64,000 nt of DNA from Adineta ricciae (Eukaryota; Rotifera; Eurotatoria; Adinetida; Adinetidae). The stretch covers positions 673,984-737,983 of the forward strand of contig CAJNOJ010000021.1 of NCBI GenBank assembly GCA_905250025.1, in the 5' to 3' direction. The notes beneath the pieces are model-generated. The model did not search any database and was not told the DNA's origin. It saw only the letters and a program-made list of their open reading frames with translations. Shown in pieces: positions 1-12,990 of the stretch; within the stretch, counting starts at the first letter, position 1; each line of letters opens with the position of its first letter. Both the position numbers and the translations under genes were made by a program.

Positions 1-1988
1 TGGAAAAAAGTTTTTAGCTTACACACAGTTTCTTCGTGCTAGCTTCACACTGATCTCTCTTTCACATAAATAGAATGATAGCTCCTTCATCGAGATTCTC
101 TAACAATTTGTTGTGAATTCATTGTGATGAATCAATTCCCCCATGGTATTTTAGCAAATGAGAAAACATGAAAAACCTTCGAAAAAACAAACGTTATCGA
201 TTCTCTTCGGAAACAAGGCGTTAGCTTATTGGAAAAGTTAAGCCGCTTTTTGATATCCCCAAACGGATAGCTTTAAAGAAAATCATCAAGTCTGCAAGAA
301 CGTTGTAATATCTTACTTTAAAACACCTGTAGTTCTGTTAACAGATAACTGCCGATTAATTTCTTTCAATACAATAACCATGACATACATATGCGAGCAT
401 TTACAACGAAGAGCAAACATAGTACCCGATTTATTATCTGACTGTGGAGGATAGTATTTTATGTAATGCGTGCTACATGTTATATCGTTCCATAGGATTT
501 TACTCTGTGCTTTCTGCAATAAATTATGAAACGAATGGAACTACAATGTTCTAGTTCTTCTACTAACAGTAAGAGCAGAGGAAAATGACAAAACGCTTCC
601 ATTCTATGAAACTAACATATACTTTCGAAAACAAACACGAAGCGCGGTTTTTCAGATTACAATCAGACACAAATGGCAAACCCTAATATTATAAAACATT
701 TTCAGTTTTCCACAATGAAACATCATCAACATACATCTAGAATCGCTTTTGAAGCGTAAAACAGAATAGAAGAATGTAAAACTTTCAAAAGAAACTTCGT
801 GGCAGTGCTTATTACTGAATAGGTTTTCGACAGATTTGTTTCTTAATAACTTCCATTCGATTGTTGTTTGGCATGTCGTATTTTGAAATATAGAAATAAA
901 CGATGATATTATTTATAGATCATTCGATACAAATTCTTCTGCTTGACGAAGTTCGATGAGCATACGATTCGATATTAGATCTTTTATAGAGGATAATATC
1001 GATGAAATATGTGAATACAATCTGGTGTGAAATGAGTTTTTGACAAATATTTGGTGTTCTACTGTTTTATGATCGTTTCAGGAAATGTCATGTCAGTTAG
1101 AGATGATTAAGAAAGCAAACTTCATGAACTTTATTTTGACATAGCTAGATTTTCATTTATCCACTCTTTTCTTAATTTTCATCTCATTAAAAAGCTACCT
1201 TGATAATACTAATGCCGTTTCTATTTGTGATACCTATAAAATAAATAAAGGACGCGACTTCTCTCTGAAATTCAAACCAATCTGCTTAGAGTCTCTTTGC
1301 TTGGTGTGTTTGGTAATGGATATGTTGTTCGTCATACATACAGATACAAATCTGGTTTTTTGTCTTATCTTCAGCTATATTTTCCAATAATGTTTAGAAA
1401 ATAAAAATATGTTTTGGACGTTTCAGTAACACTTATATAAATCTAGCTGCGAAGGCTAGAACATCCCTGACAAGCGTAAGATAAGTTGATTGCTAGGACG
1501 AGAAAATAGTTTTGAATGAAGTCTTAATCAATATTGAGTAATACTATAGCAAAAGAGTGGATGATTGTAAAGAGGATAATTTAACTATGTCGAAATACGA
1601 TCATGATCCAGAAATGGGCAAGTCAGAGGTTTTTCCAAGTCAAGTCACAAATCACCTGATTTACTTTGATTCAAGTCGTAAATATATCTGACTTTCCATC
1701 TCTGATGCTAATTGGCTCTATGAGTTAGTATGTCGTCTTTAATTCTGAATTTTTGGCAAACTTGAAGTCTAAATTTCATACTAAAATGTATAAAACACCA
1801 ACGTATATGTGTAAAATTTTCGACTTGACTTGTCCATATCTGAATTCCACATCAAAAAGTTATCATAATCCTTATTCCCTTTTCTGAAAGAAAGAGTTAT
1901 GCAGCGTTTAAATGCTGAGCTAAAAAGCTTAAAGTTTGCCTGTCTGTCCTATCCAATCAGGAACCAGCATTTCTAAAATCAATGAATC

Positions 1989-2265
1989 ACCGGGAGGGTA
2001 ATCGAACTCGGGGAACTTGAATATGAGGTTAGTTTTAACTAATTATTAACTATTAATTAACTATCTGTCGCAACTAGACATAAATTATTAATATGCAGGG
2101 TAAGGGATGACCGAAGGGTAATCGAGGTCGAGGATCACGAATCCGAGGTTAGTGCTGATTAATTAATTAATAATTTTTCATTAACTAGCCACGACTTATT
2201 AACATCCATTGTCAGAGTAGACCGAAGGGTTTCTGACGTCGGGAAATTCGAATTTGAGGGTGAAT
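1989..2265. repeat. degenerate tandem repeat, about 115-base unit, 2.4 copies
   Basis: Three blocks start with similar words, accgggagggtaatcga at 1989, accgaagggtaatcga at 2110 and accgaagggtttctga at 2221. Each is followed by a purine-rich segment ending in gaggttagt or gaggg. The first two then have a TTAATTAATTAA-like AT tract. The spacing is 121 and 111 bases. The copies have diverged, so this is an old duplication. I recognise no known element. Confidence 0.6.
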
Positions 2266-5200
2266 TTCGTTTTATTCGCTGAGCCAGGGCTTGTTCTTTC
2301 CTCTTTACAAAGGAGCTATTTTTCTTTATCTGTTCTAAAATCTTTTGTAGAAGATGGTGAGCTGAACGCTATTCACGGGCATCATGCGTACAACGATAGT
2401 AGCTCAAGAACTTACAGGAAAAGATCTAATTCATTGTATATAATGATGTTCCTAATTGAAAAAATCCAAAAAAGTGATATGAGCTTAGTATCATCTTTGC
2501 TTTGTATGATACATACATCATGTCTTTTTAAGGGAATTTAGTAGAAGTAGTTCGCAAAGCGATCTAGCCGTCGGTGGAATTCCATCTTAGTAATTACAGA
2601 TGCGTGCACTGTAGAAACAGTATTCTGAACACATGCAGCGCTATGAAAGATGTTCGTTTTGAAGCAAATCATATAATAAGACTTTCTTATCTATTTTCTT
2701 TTGGTAGTCGAATGAATCGAAGATCATGGCTGTCGAAGCGACAATAAAAGAAAACCCAATCGTTCAGTTTGAAAGTCGAGCGAAGGCGAAAGGAACAACA
2801 GAGACAGGATGACGACGGCTAGCCGTGAGTGACCGACCGGAGGGAGGTCGACGAACGACTAGGCGCTTAGAATAACCTTGCCAGGCTTCCGATAGTTTTG
2901 AAAGGGATTTGACGAATGGATATTCCTCAATGAAAATATTCGACAAGGTAACATTTTGTTGACAAGAGAGAAAAAGAATCGGTTTATCGCTGGACGACAC
3001 AGACGAATGTTCAAACTTTTCAAGTAGTCTACTGTATATCGTCCGTCTATGAGTGACTTAGTAAAGCATTTATGAAAATTTCTATGCGCGTGATGTGAAA
3101 AAAGAAAAACAGATGACAAGGGCCAATGGTTGGCTATGAGTGGTCGTCTGACTAGCCGTTGAGCAATGAATTTTTCAGTCAACATAGTTAGTGCTGGAGA
3201 ATTATCCACTGAGAAATGGCTAATCGGTCTGATTCCTAAAAAGACTTTTGCATCCTATTTATTCTAGTGTGTGACATAGGGCCATGATTCAGTTGAGCAC
3301 CAGTAGCAATCGAAGTGCGATTTTTCTCTTTCAAAGTCTCTGAATGTGTCCAGCATTTGGAAAAGTCTTTCAGAAAAGGGTCAGCGAATCCAAAGGATGA
3401 GCGTCACTTGTAAGTAATTGACGATTAATATTCCTCGTTCGTCTTAATAACTCTCGTCGGCCATTCTAATTTCTCATAAAGTGAAATGTTTACCAGCATG
3501 TTCGTTCTCACTAACATATCGATATCTTACTTTCATATGTTCCTTTCTTCTTGTACTTTCTTTAGCTTCTTTTGTTTGTCTCGTTCGAATACGTTAACAG
3601 TATAATTCTTTCGTGTTCATAATAATTTCATATTATTTCCCTTCCCTGTACTCATCCAAACAACATTTCGCTAATTTATTTCTATTCCTCGAACTGTTAG
3701 AATCTGCGAGGTCGCCAATTATCAATAGAGCTTGTCTCAAATAGTATATCATATTTACACAATGCGCAATTGCTCAAAAATTTGTCGCCTATAGGCTCAA
3801 TTCAACCACATTCTTTCTATTGTTATTCTCTTAATATAATAGGCTACTAAAATTAGCTTCTGTTTATTATTAACAAATGAATCATTTTCAAGAGAATCAA
3901 TGAAAGAAAGTAATGAAATAGCGTAAGTTTATAAAAGTTTCTCTTAAAAAGTAGACTAATATATAAAACAACTATATTTTCTCTATTAGATTCCGAAAAT
4001 AGTTGAAAACGTTTAGAATTCTCGTCAGTGAAAATACTTATATTAACTAACACACCTCATTCAATCATTTCATGATGTTCATACTTCGATTTATACTCAC
4101 GAATACGACTTATAATTTCTAGCCTATGTTCATCAACCAAGTATGGTTTCACGCACTACATAAACAATCATTTCCTGACACACTTTTACTTGTTTAGTAT
4201 TTGTTATTTCGCATGTCACGGCGACTACATAGCATCGTGCTAAATGTAGTACTCAAGTTTCTATCCTTGTCAACATAAAGCAGTTTTCACGTCTATAATA
4301 AAGGCATTATCGTCTTGAATGGTAAAATGCTTCAACTTCACGTGTTTGTTCAAGCGATTGATTTACAACAAGTATGCCGCTTCTTCTTCATTGTTCATGT
4401 TTGAATCTGATATTTTATCATGTATTTGAAGAGTTTCACTGAACCACTTTCAATTAAAAAAGACGATGAAACGTCTTAATCTTTGCGCATATTTAGTATA
4501 GTTATCATTGAATTGGTATTTTTTTATGCGTGTGTCCGTCACTTTTATCTGGACCATGAAAAGTGCGTAGAAGAACATTTCAAAGATGAACTTTTTCATA
4601 CGATCTGATTGGCATTGCTAGTATGTTTTTAATCTAATAGAGTGAATGAATTTTCTCAGTAATAGGAAATGAAGCGAGCTAGAAACTTTTTTTTATATTG
4701 AGAAAGTAAACAATTATTTAGTGATGCAGTTATCGAATGAATAGTTGTGATGTACTATAGATTTCGATACTTTTTTAAATAACGTAAACGGACGGCAAGA
4801 AACCATATTTCTTTCATCCTAACATGCAACTGGCTTTTGGCGTATGCGTTAGTAAACAACGAAAAAGAAGAGAACGGTTGGTTCAACTAATTGTATGCGT
4901 GGCAATTGTCACAGAAACAACGGAAGCATTTATGGACTCTTAGATAAAAAGTAAATGATTAGGATAATAACAAACAGCCGAAGGAATATACAATGCTTAT
5001 TCAAAATTTATATAGTAAAGTTGACATGTGACTACGATTACTTATCATATGAATAATCAAAATGTCACGAACAAAACTAATTGAATTTGACAAGTGGAAA
5101 GAAGTTTGAAATATAGATTACAATTCTCAATGACAACTAACGATTGAAGCTATCTGGGCTGATTAGAAGCGTTGAGCAGTACTTTAATCTTATTTATAAA

Positions 5201-5504
5201 GTAATACAGTCAAATACGAACATCATATTATGCTAATTCTTGCTGGCATACGATTTCTAAAACAGAAAGACAAGGTAACATTTTCCTGTAAAAGTGATCT
5301 TTTAATAGATGGTTAGTCAGGACAATCGTAGCTCATTGACAGTTGTTGTTTCCGAATTAGTTTGAGAGAATTGAAAAGTTGTAGGTAGAAAGAGAAAGAG
5401 AGAAAGTCAAATGACTTGTCACTGAAAATTCTCAATTCATATTTTTAGAAAAAAAAAGAGAATACAATTAATACCACTGACAAATGCACATTGAACTAAG
5501 AAAA

Positions 5505-5529
5505 AGAGAGAGAGAGAGAGAGAGAGAGA
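5505..5529. repeat. (AG)n microsatellite
   Basis: About twelve uninterrupted AG dinucleotides, downstream of the G gamma gene. Simple-sequence DNA with no sign of function. Confidence 0.85.
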
Positions 5530-5780
5530 CAACAATAATCAAAAGACAAAAGAAAGCAGAAGAGAGAAAGAATTGTAATGACTTTTCTACAGATCGTTTG
5601 TAAAGAATATTGGCTATTTTTATATCGTTGTCATTCACTGTCAGAAATACATACGATTGAATCGACAAAGGAAAAATTGATTTTCTTAGATATGATTGAC
5701 GTGATGATTCATTGGAAAAGATATCGTAGTTATTTGAATGAATGAAAAAGTCTGTTCCGTTAAATAAGTAGATATTTCAT

Positions 5781-6952
5781 TTATATAACTGTACATTTGC
5801 TTTTTTCAGCCCATGGATTATTCTTCTTGTCCGGTGGATGAATCAATGGATCGCCTTGTTCATTTTCTTGAATATAGCGCTTCAATCTAAACAGAAGAAA
5901 AAAACCGCCGTTGGTAACTGTTACTATTTTTAAGACGAAGAAATCGATCGTTTCGAAGTGAGAAAAGATAAGAAGCATGCATTCGAATGTTTCGGGTGCA
6001 GAAGAAAAAGAAACTTACTCTTGAAGTGTTTTCGATAGCGGTACTTTTTCTACGCGTAATTGATAACGCAATGAATCGATTTGTTTCTGTAGTGAACCTT
6101 TATCCATGATTGATTTGAGAGAAAAAGTTTTGTTTCGTTAGTAGACTTTGTTTGAAGTTGATTCTCGTTCGGTGGGAAAGTTTTGTCCAGAAGATAATAT
6201 CAAAGAATTATGGACAAATACACACGCACGTTCTCTCGAATAGAAACGATAGAAAGAACGAGAGTGCGAGCACAACAACAAACCGCTCGTCGAAGAGATA
6301 TATTCTGGAAAAAAACGAAGGAAAAGAAAAGAAAGAAAGAGAATCAGACAGAAGACGACCGAGCGAGCGACCGAGCAAGCAAATACGCGAAAAAAAATCA
6401 GACAACATGCCGTTTACTCGTATGTGAGAATGTGTGTGCGTACTTTAAAAGAACGAACAAGACGTGAAAAAAGAAAAAAAGGAGACGGAAACAACGATGC
6501 ACTACTACTCCGAGCCATATATACATCATGAGCGAGCGCCAAACAATTCTTTCTGTTCTTTCTATTCCCTAATGCTACTGTTCGTCAAAGATTCTCTTAT
6601 TTCTAGGTTTTTTTTCTCTCTATTCGGTCTAATGATAGTATGACGTTGTCGTAGTTCAGCTCTACTATCTTTTTTCTTCCTTCTTCTTCTTCTTCTTCTT
6701 CGATTTAATTGAGACGAGTGGCAAGAAACGAATGTCGAATAGCACCATACGTGCTTGCAACTAGCTTTGTTTATTGTATGAAACATGCATTCAATAATAA
6801 AATCAGCAAATAAATGCTCTTGATTTGTAAGGAAGAAGAAATGAAAATGTAAATATTACTCACTCCATTAAAGTTCTTGACAATGGTGTACGTTCAACTT
6901 TCAATTGTTGTCGAAGATTTTCTACTTGTTTCTGTACCGTAATAGTATCCAT
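5781..6952 (-). CDS. heterotrimeric G protein gamma subunit (GNG13-like), two alternative first exons
   Basis: The shared last exon is 5781-5886. It encodes the [18 protein letters not shown] segment and the ending [14 protein letters not shown]. The final CTVI is a CaaX prenylation box, and the NNPW..K.KCT context closely resembles vertebrate GNG13. Two different first coding exons can join it. Exon 1a is 6019-6107 ([20 protein letters not shown]...) and exon 1b is 6864-6952 ([20 protein letters not shown]...). Both are exactly 89 bases, end in GA before a consensus donor (gtaagt or gtgagt), and complete the same split Glu codon. Each product is 64 residues, normal for the family. The first exon forms the coiled coil that pairs with G beta. 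The prenylated dimer acts at the plasma membrane. The exon pairing is inferred from sequence; the family call is firm. Confidence 0.88.
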
Positions 6953-8655
6953 CAATAAGATCAACTAGGTTTTAATCGTTGTAGAAATTATGAAAAACAA
7001 ATGCACGTAGAGCAAGTGGCGAACGCTTTGTTGATATTTTATCTCATCTAGAATTGAAAATACATGTTTCGAAAACAAAATACACCCGTCTCAACGTATT
7101 GACTTTTCCTACTAGGAGAAAAACAACATTTACCGTTCTCGTTTCCTCTACATCTGCTAAATCAATGACTGTAAAGTACCTACGTAGATCAACGTATGCT
7201 ATCATATTCTTCTTTCGATTTGATCGAAGACCGAACGCATTCACGGTGAAAATGAGTCTTGCTGTTCAGATCTTGCTGTATCTAGGAAAAATCATCAGAC
7301 GCTTTCGAATACGTTTAACTATGTCACACACATAAACGCAAATGTAAACATGAATGGAAAATAAAAAGTTGTCATAATGTTGTGCGTAACAGAAGACAAG
7401 AAAAAATGAGAACGAAAGAAGAAAAGAAAAAAAGAAGCCGAAAATGACTTTTTTTTCTAAACCCATATAACGGTGCACCATTACTGGAAGAAAACGAGAG
7501 AATGAATGACAAAGTATGAACGAGACATGAACTAACATCTCTCTCTCTTTTTTTTTACTTGTATGTGTAGGTTAACCAAAGAAAGTCACGAGAATGGTTG
7601 AACGCATTGTCAGTAAAGTCTCTCTCTCTCTCTCTCTCTTTCTTTTTTTTTTCTTTCTCATTTTCTCTCTTTTTTTTCTTTTCACATAAGTATAATATAC
7701 TCGAATGCAAGTCTTTATTAAATAAGAAAAACTAAAGAGAAATTGTTCGAGCTGAAAATGACATTCGCGCATCCGATCAGCAATATGATGTGCTCTCGAT
7801 TGACTAAGTTCTATATCGAATCATGTGTGAAGAGCTGAGAGAGAAGCGCGGATCTACAACTGTACCGTGCAATTATGCGTCAGCCATAGTCGATCGTCTG
7901 TGCGTGTCTTCAAACATTTTCTTCGAAGAAAGAATGAGGATACGTCGAAATAAAGAAAAGTAACAATAACTAAAGTAAACGCTTCTTATCTACTTCCAAC
8001 GAAATACCATTAGACGTTTTGAATATATTATGACGGAAAGTGCAGCGAACAACTGAAGTGCAGTAACCGGTAATCAGTATCGACTTCATCAAGTATGCCA
8101 TTATGTTTGAGTGGTGTTCGTTATCTTATTTCCTTGATTATTCAATGCCAGAAAGAAACTATTCATTCGTCATACTCTCTATTCAATTTTTTCCACACTA
8201 TTGCCTCTCGTCTTCCTTTGTAATGGACGAACTAAGCAATGTTGCAGAAAAGCCTTCGATTCGAAAATCGATGATTGATTCCACAAGAAAGATATTAAAA
8301 GGTTTAGTATATGATTTATCTTTTCGCGAATAGATATGTGTGTATAAACAATAAAACACGCAATCAATTTTGGAGTATTATTCAGCATACAATAAAAAAA
8401 AAGGAAGTAGAAGAAGAAAACAACATGATAAACGTAACGAAACAAATAGGAGAGAAAATGTAAGTCAAAAGATTCCTTTCGTTTGTTGCGGAAAATCAAG
8501 GCACGATGACAAGATGATTATTATTGTTAGTGTTATTACTCGAAGCAAAAGTTAATTACAAAAATCATTCGAAATAATTCACAATTACAAACACATACAA
8601 CAACGCAAAGCAGACTGAAAAAGAGACAGAAAAAGAAAGAGCAAAGGTTATATAT
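6953..8655. other. intergenic, probable G gamma upstream region
   Basis: No exon supported. It lies between the G gamma first exons and the 3' end of the Lgl gene, both on the minus strand. It probably carries the promoter and 5' untranslated sequence of G gamma. It includes pyrimidine-rich simple sequence near 7619. Confidence 0.45.
7619..7639. repeat. (TC)n microsatellite
   Basis: An uninterrupted TC tract running into a T-rich stretch. Open frames over it on the minus strand translate to Arg/Glu/Lys simple sequence and are not genes. Confidence 0.85.
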
Positions 8656-11600
8656 TTAACTATGTATGGCAGACGATTGATTATTTGTACCATTGAAAGC
8701 GTGAAGTTCGGTTATAATAGGCGCCTGACGAACTTTGACTGAAATCGGTCGAGGCGGCTTGGGAGGAGGAGGAGGTGGGGGTGGAGCAGCAGTTTTTTTA
8801 CTTGATTTTGGTGATGCTCGCGATGGCAATTGATCGTGACCATTGGATGAAACTGTTATCCATGGCTCAATATCAACTGAAAAGAATTCTTTTTTGAAAC
8901 AGGCAATTTGCCTTCGAAAGAAATACCTTTGATTGGAGTTGATTGAAATGTCGGAAGATCATTGGTGATATTTACTGAGTTGATATCTATGGCTGAATCA
9001 GAATTTGTACTAAAACCACTGTTATTGCCAGTCTGATCAGATTTTACTGTTGTGATGGATACAGGTTCTTCAGGTTCAGTTTTATGACTCTAGAAAAGTT
9101 AACATTCAATCGATACCACAGATACGTTAGAATGAAGTAACCTACTTCGAAGTTTTGTGACGTAGGCGTCAATGATGAAATGGAGTCCTTTGAGGGTATT
9201 TCATTTGTGTTCGCTTGTTTGATTGCTTTCTCTTCGACTGATCTTAAGATTGTCTTACGTTGAAGTCTATCATAGGAAATCATCCTGGAATAGGGAAAGT
9301 TCATTTGCGGTGAAAATGAGATTTCACATAGTTCGGGTGATGACTGTAAGTAAAAAGCATGTGCGTAAGGCGTAAATTGAAAACTTGACAGAGCAGTTAT
9401 GTCGGTTGGCTTTATACAATTGAACAATATTTGACGACGAAGTGCTGGTAATGTATAGATACTTATTTGGCCCATGTTATCCAAACAGACAAGGCACGAT
9501 TCGGAATGAGATTCATTTGGATTGTCTAAATCAATTTCAACTATCAGTGTAATCTAATAGATACGTTGACGTCATTACCTGTTTTCGATGTGAACTGATT
9601 GATATTAATTTTTCGTACTCGTGTGCCTTCAGTTGCTGTTAATTTGTATTTACATACTGGTTTCAAATGTGGCAACGTGAATATCTACGAAATATTGATC
9701 AATGTCAGAGAATAGATGAATTTTTTTCGTTACCTTAAATTGTTCTTCAGAGCAAATTAGTACTCTATGCGTGTTGATTTGTTCTGGATTGCCTGACATT
9801 GATGCGGATGAAATTTCAGATGACGATTCTTTCATTGGAATATTCGAACCTTGTCCGATTGATTGATAGGCATTGTCAAGTACAGCAATACTTAACACAG
9901 GTGCTTTGTGTTTCAAGCGAATCTCTTTGGCTAAAATACAGAACATGTACAAGTTCGCTCATGAGTAAACACGAGTAATTTACCCAATGAACACGTGCTT
10001 GTTTGATCTGTTGCAATAGAAACTTGACTACTCGACTGAGATTCTAAACCAACGATTGAGTAGACGTAAACATGCCCACCGTTAGTGCCAATCCATAGTG
10101 AACGTGTGCGATCATTGACTACAAAGAAAGAACGTTTCGTTTCAATGACGAAGAGTCTTGTTTGGTTTTTCTAAATCTTACCACTGTTCAGAAAGGTCTT
10201 GGCAAAGTATAAGCATCGAACCATGCTCAACACTTGATCATCATTTTGTTTGAATTCTCGAAATTCGACTTGCCGTTCGACTGGAACACGTGTAATTTCC
10301 TCCAAATGCATATTCGTTGGTGACAATGGACTATTTTCATCGATTCGTTGATTTGTTGTTACCATTGTTGCTTTTTTCGTTGTTCTTCCCTTACGAAAAC
10401 GTCGGAAAGATTCTCGAAGCGATTTTTTCAATGACCGTCCACGAATTAATGTTGAATGTCCAATCGACGATGGTGTATTGGATGTAGTATTGCCCAAGGC
10501 ATTGGGATCAAGTGTACATTTGGCAGTGAGAATTCGGTTTTGTTGATAATTGATTAATGCAAAACCATGAGATGTGCCGACAGCATAGCTAGAATTAGTT
10601 AAAAAACAGCAATGATATTGACAGTCAAGAGCGTAAGACTGTACCTTTGAATGTCGGAACACAATGCTAGTGCTGAAACAGCAGCAGGTGGATAGAGTTG
10701 AATGGCTGAAGTAACGAAAAAGCCAAATGGAACAAAAGTTGATTTTGTTTTTAATTCTTCATGGCCTTTCCATACGAAACTTTCGCAACCTTCCAGTAAA
10801 TTTACAGTGATCGTCTGTAACAAGGTTTACATGTGTACATTGTCTAATTGAAGAAGATTTGATACTTACGTTGACGTTAACATCAATAGCTTCAGAAGTG
10901 AATTGAAATGTAAGAACTTGCCCAGCAGTTCCAGCAACAATAAGAGTATCAGTTCGTGTACATAAGGCTATTTTTTGTATAGCTAAACGAGGATCATCAC
11001 AATATGGATCATAAGTACCAGTCTAGAAGAAACAATACATTGACAAAGAGGCTTCCAATGAATCTCTAGAAGTTATAGTTAAAAGCAACATGAAACAACA
11101 TTGCTGGTCTTCTCTCTTTCTCCTAAACAATACGCATCGACATCTCACTGGCTACTTTCATGTTTTGATGTACTCTACAACTGACCTTTTTGAATGGAGG
11201 CCATGTTTCTTCGTCGACATCATCAACGGGCGCTTGTTCAACTTGAAAATAATCATTTGTTTTTAGTTTATAAACCAGTGGCATAGAGATGTTTGTAACA
11301 TCCCAAAATTGTACTGATCCATCTTCATGTCTAATCGAATGAACGAAACTGCTTTTAACCTTTTTCTTCATTCAGTGAACTTACCCGGTGAGTAATAAAT
11401 TCTTTTGTTGTGAATCATGGTTAAGATGATTTATTTCTCCACCTGTTATCGGCCATTTCTATTGGAACATAAAAGAACGCACATACATTCAAAGCAAGTA
11501 GGTCATCTTTCACATACTCGATCTGAATAATCTTCGAATTGTATTGACGCATAATTGAGGAGCTTTTTGTAAAATTCTGTATTGACGTCGCTGACTAATG

Positions 11601-12990
11601 TTGTACATATAACAGGTGAAGCATGAATACTATTTAAATATGGCATATGATACAAAGGCCAAGAATCAGTGATGAGATCAATCACAATGATTTCTTCATT
11701 TAACAAAACGACCAGAGCTTCAGGATCGTCACGAGCTACAATTAAAATGAGAAAAAGATTTTCGATTGAAACTAATCTTTCCTAACGTTCTTACCTCTAT
11801 CGATTGTAAAAAAATCAATGACTTGTGTAGTAAAATCAAATGCAATATGTCTTGTTCGTTCGGCATTATGTTCGTTTTCGCATAAACAACTAATACTATG
11901 CTTATTCGCATAACTTGAACGAGGTAAACCACCGGCAAATATAATTAAAGGATCACCACTAAACAAGTTACATGAAAAGATTCATTTCATTAAACAACTA
12001 TTAGGTTTTACTTTCGAAGCGTTTTGACACAAATTTGCGTCATCGGCGTACATGGATACGGTCCGTATGGAATCTTTTCGATGTCAACTTTATTCAGTTG
12101 TTGTTTAGGATCCCATAATGCATAACTTCCGTTACTATGGCACGTGGCAAAGTTCATTCCTTGATTGTACCAACAAACGGATTCCACTTCTTGTTTATAG
12201 ATATAAGTTCGATCGTGACTATTCGATGGCAAATCCCAAAGAACGATAAGTTTATTCTTATAGCCAATTAAAACTTTATCGTCGTTAGTCGGGTGTTGAA
12301 CAATCGATTGCACGGCGCCAGGATGAATTACTCGTCCGCTGCAGTACTCAACAATTCTGGAAAAAAAAACAAATAAATAATCGATGGGGATTTTCCATCG
12401 TGAATAGCTTACGTTTTTTCGATAGTTTCCGTTGGAATGACAGGCGTAGCGTTCAATGTGAAGGTTTCGATGTTAAACGAATAGATATTTCCATTTGTTA
12501 CACCAATTAACAAATTCGAATTGTTTCTTAACAAACACAACGTTTGAGTATTTTTCAGGATCGCTCCGTCATCTTCATTCGATGTGCATATTCGATCGAT
12601 TTGTAATGTTGGCGAATTATTGATTTCGAGTAAATGCAGATAACCGTCCAATGTCAATATCAACAATCGTGCAAGATTATTCAAGAAGAGGATCTTCCGT
12701 ATCGATGTCGAATCAAGATTATATGACAGTTGAAAATCCGCTTGTCCGTAGCTAAACGGGAAAGAGATCGATTTGAATGGAAGTGACAAGAAGTCGATTC
12801 CTTACATTCGTATGTCGCCAGTATGTGTTCCAATTGCAACTAACTTCAATTGAAAATCATACGCAATCGCAGATGGCCGCGACGGAAAACCCCGATCACA
12901 AAGTTTGCTGAAAGAAAACAAATCTTTCTGAAGTCGGCGCCGCGCTTCATTTTCTTCAGGTTGTTTACGACCAAGTTTGAATTTGAACAT
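8656..12990 (-). CDS. LLGL: lethal(2) giant larvae homologue (LLGL1/2), cortical polarity WD40 protein
   Basis: Sixteen exons give about 1,133 residues: 12806-12990, 12413-12751, 12012-12356, 11795-11958, 11518-11735, 11385-11458, 11186-11330, 10870-11022, 10645-10814, 10182-10588, 9984-10118, 9734-9930, 9579-9684, 9146-9525, about 8928-9089, 8656-8876. The start MFKFKLGRKQPEENEARRRL and the early HTGDIR-YGQADF repeat match Lgl. Later blocks KWPITGG, HEDGSVQFWD and GTSHGFALINYQQ are also Lgl-specific. Near residue 650 is SLKKSLRESFRRFRK, the conserved loop phosphorylated by aPKC, with three serines spaced by four. Lgl is a cortical regulator of epithelial and neuroblast polarity, opposed by aPKC-Par6. 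The C-terminal tail has eight consecutive prolines (about 8770-8790). One splice boundary near 8928 is uncertain by a base. Confidence 0.93.

Larger units (their letters stand above)
1..5780. other. gene-free stretch
   Basis: I see no exon I can support here. Open frames are short, AT-rich and lack plausible splice signals or recognisable protein. The stretch holds a degenerate tandem repeat near 1989-2265 and an AG microsatellite near 5505. The last part is probably the 3' flank of the G gamma gene on the minus strand. Confidence 0.5.

Noticed and set aside
2725-2811. Short plus-strand frame starting MAVEATIKENPIVQF in a locally GC-richer patch
   Set aside because: Only 28 codons with no donor or downstream exon found; chance is likely.
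6152-6467. Overlapping plus-strand frames rich in Lys, Arg and Glu opposite the G gamma exons
   Set aside because: Purine-rich simple sequence read in two frames, antisense to the G gamma upstream region; neither resembles a protein.
7572-7772. Minus-strand frame rich in Arg, Lys and Glu
   Set aside because: Produced by the TC microsatellite and neighbouring pyrimidine tracts; no splice or family support.
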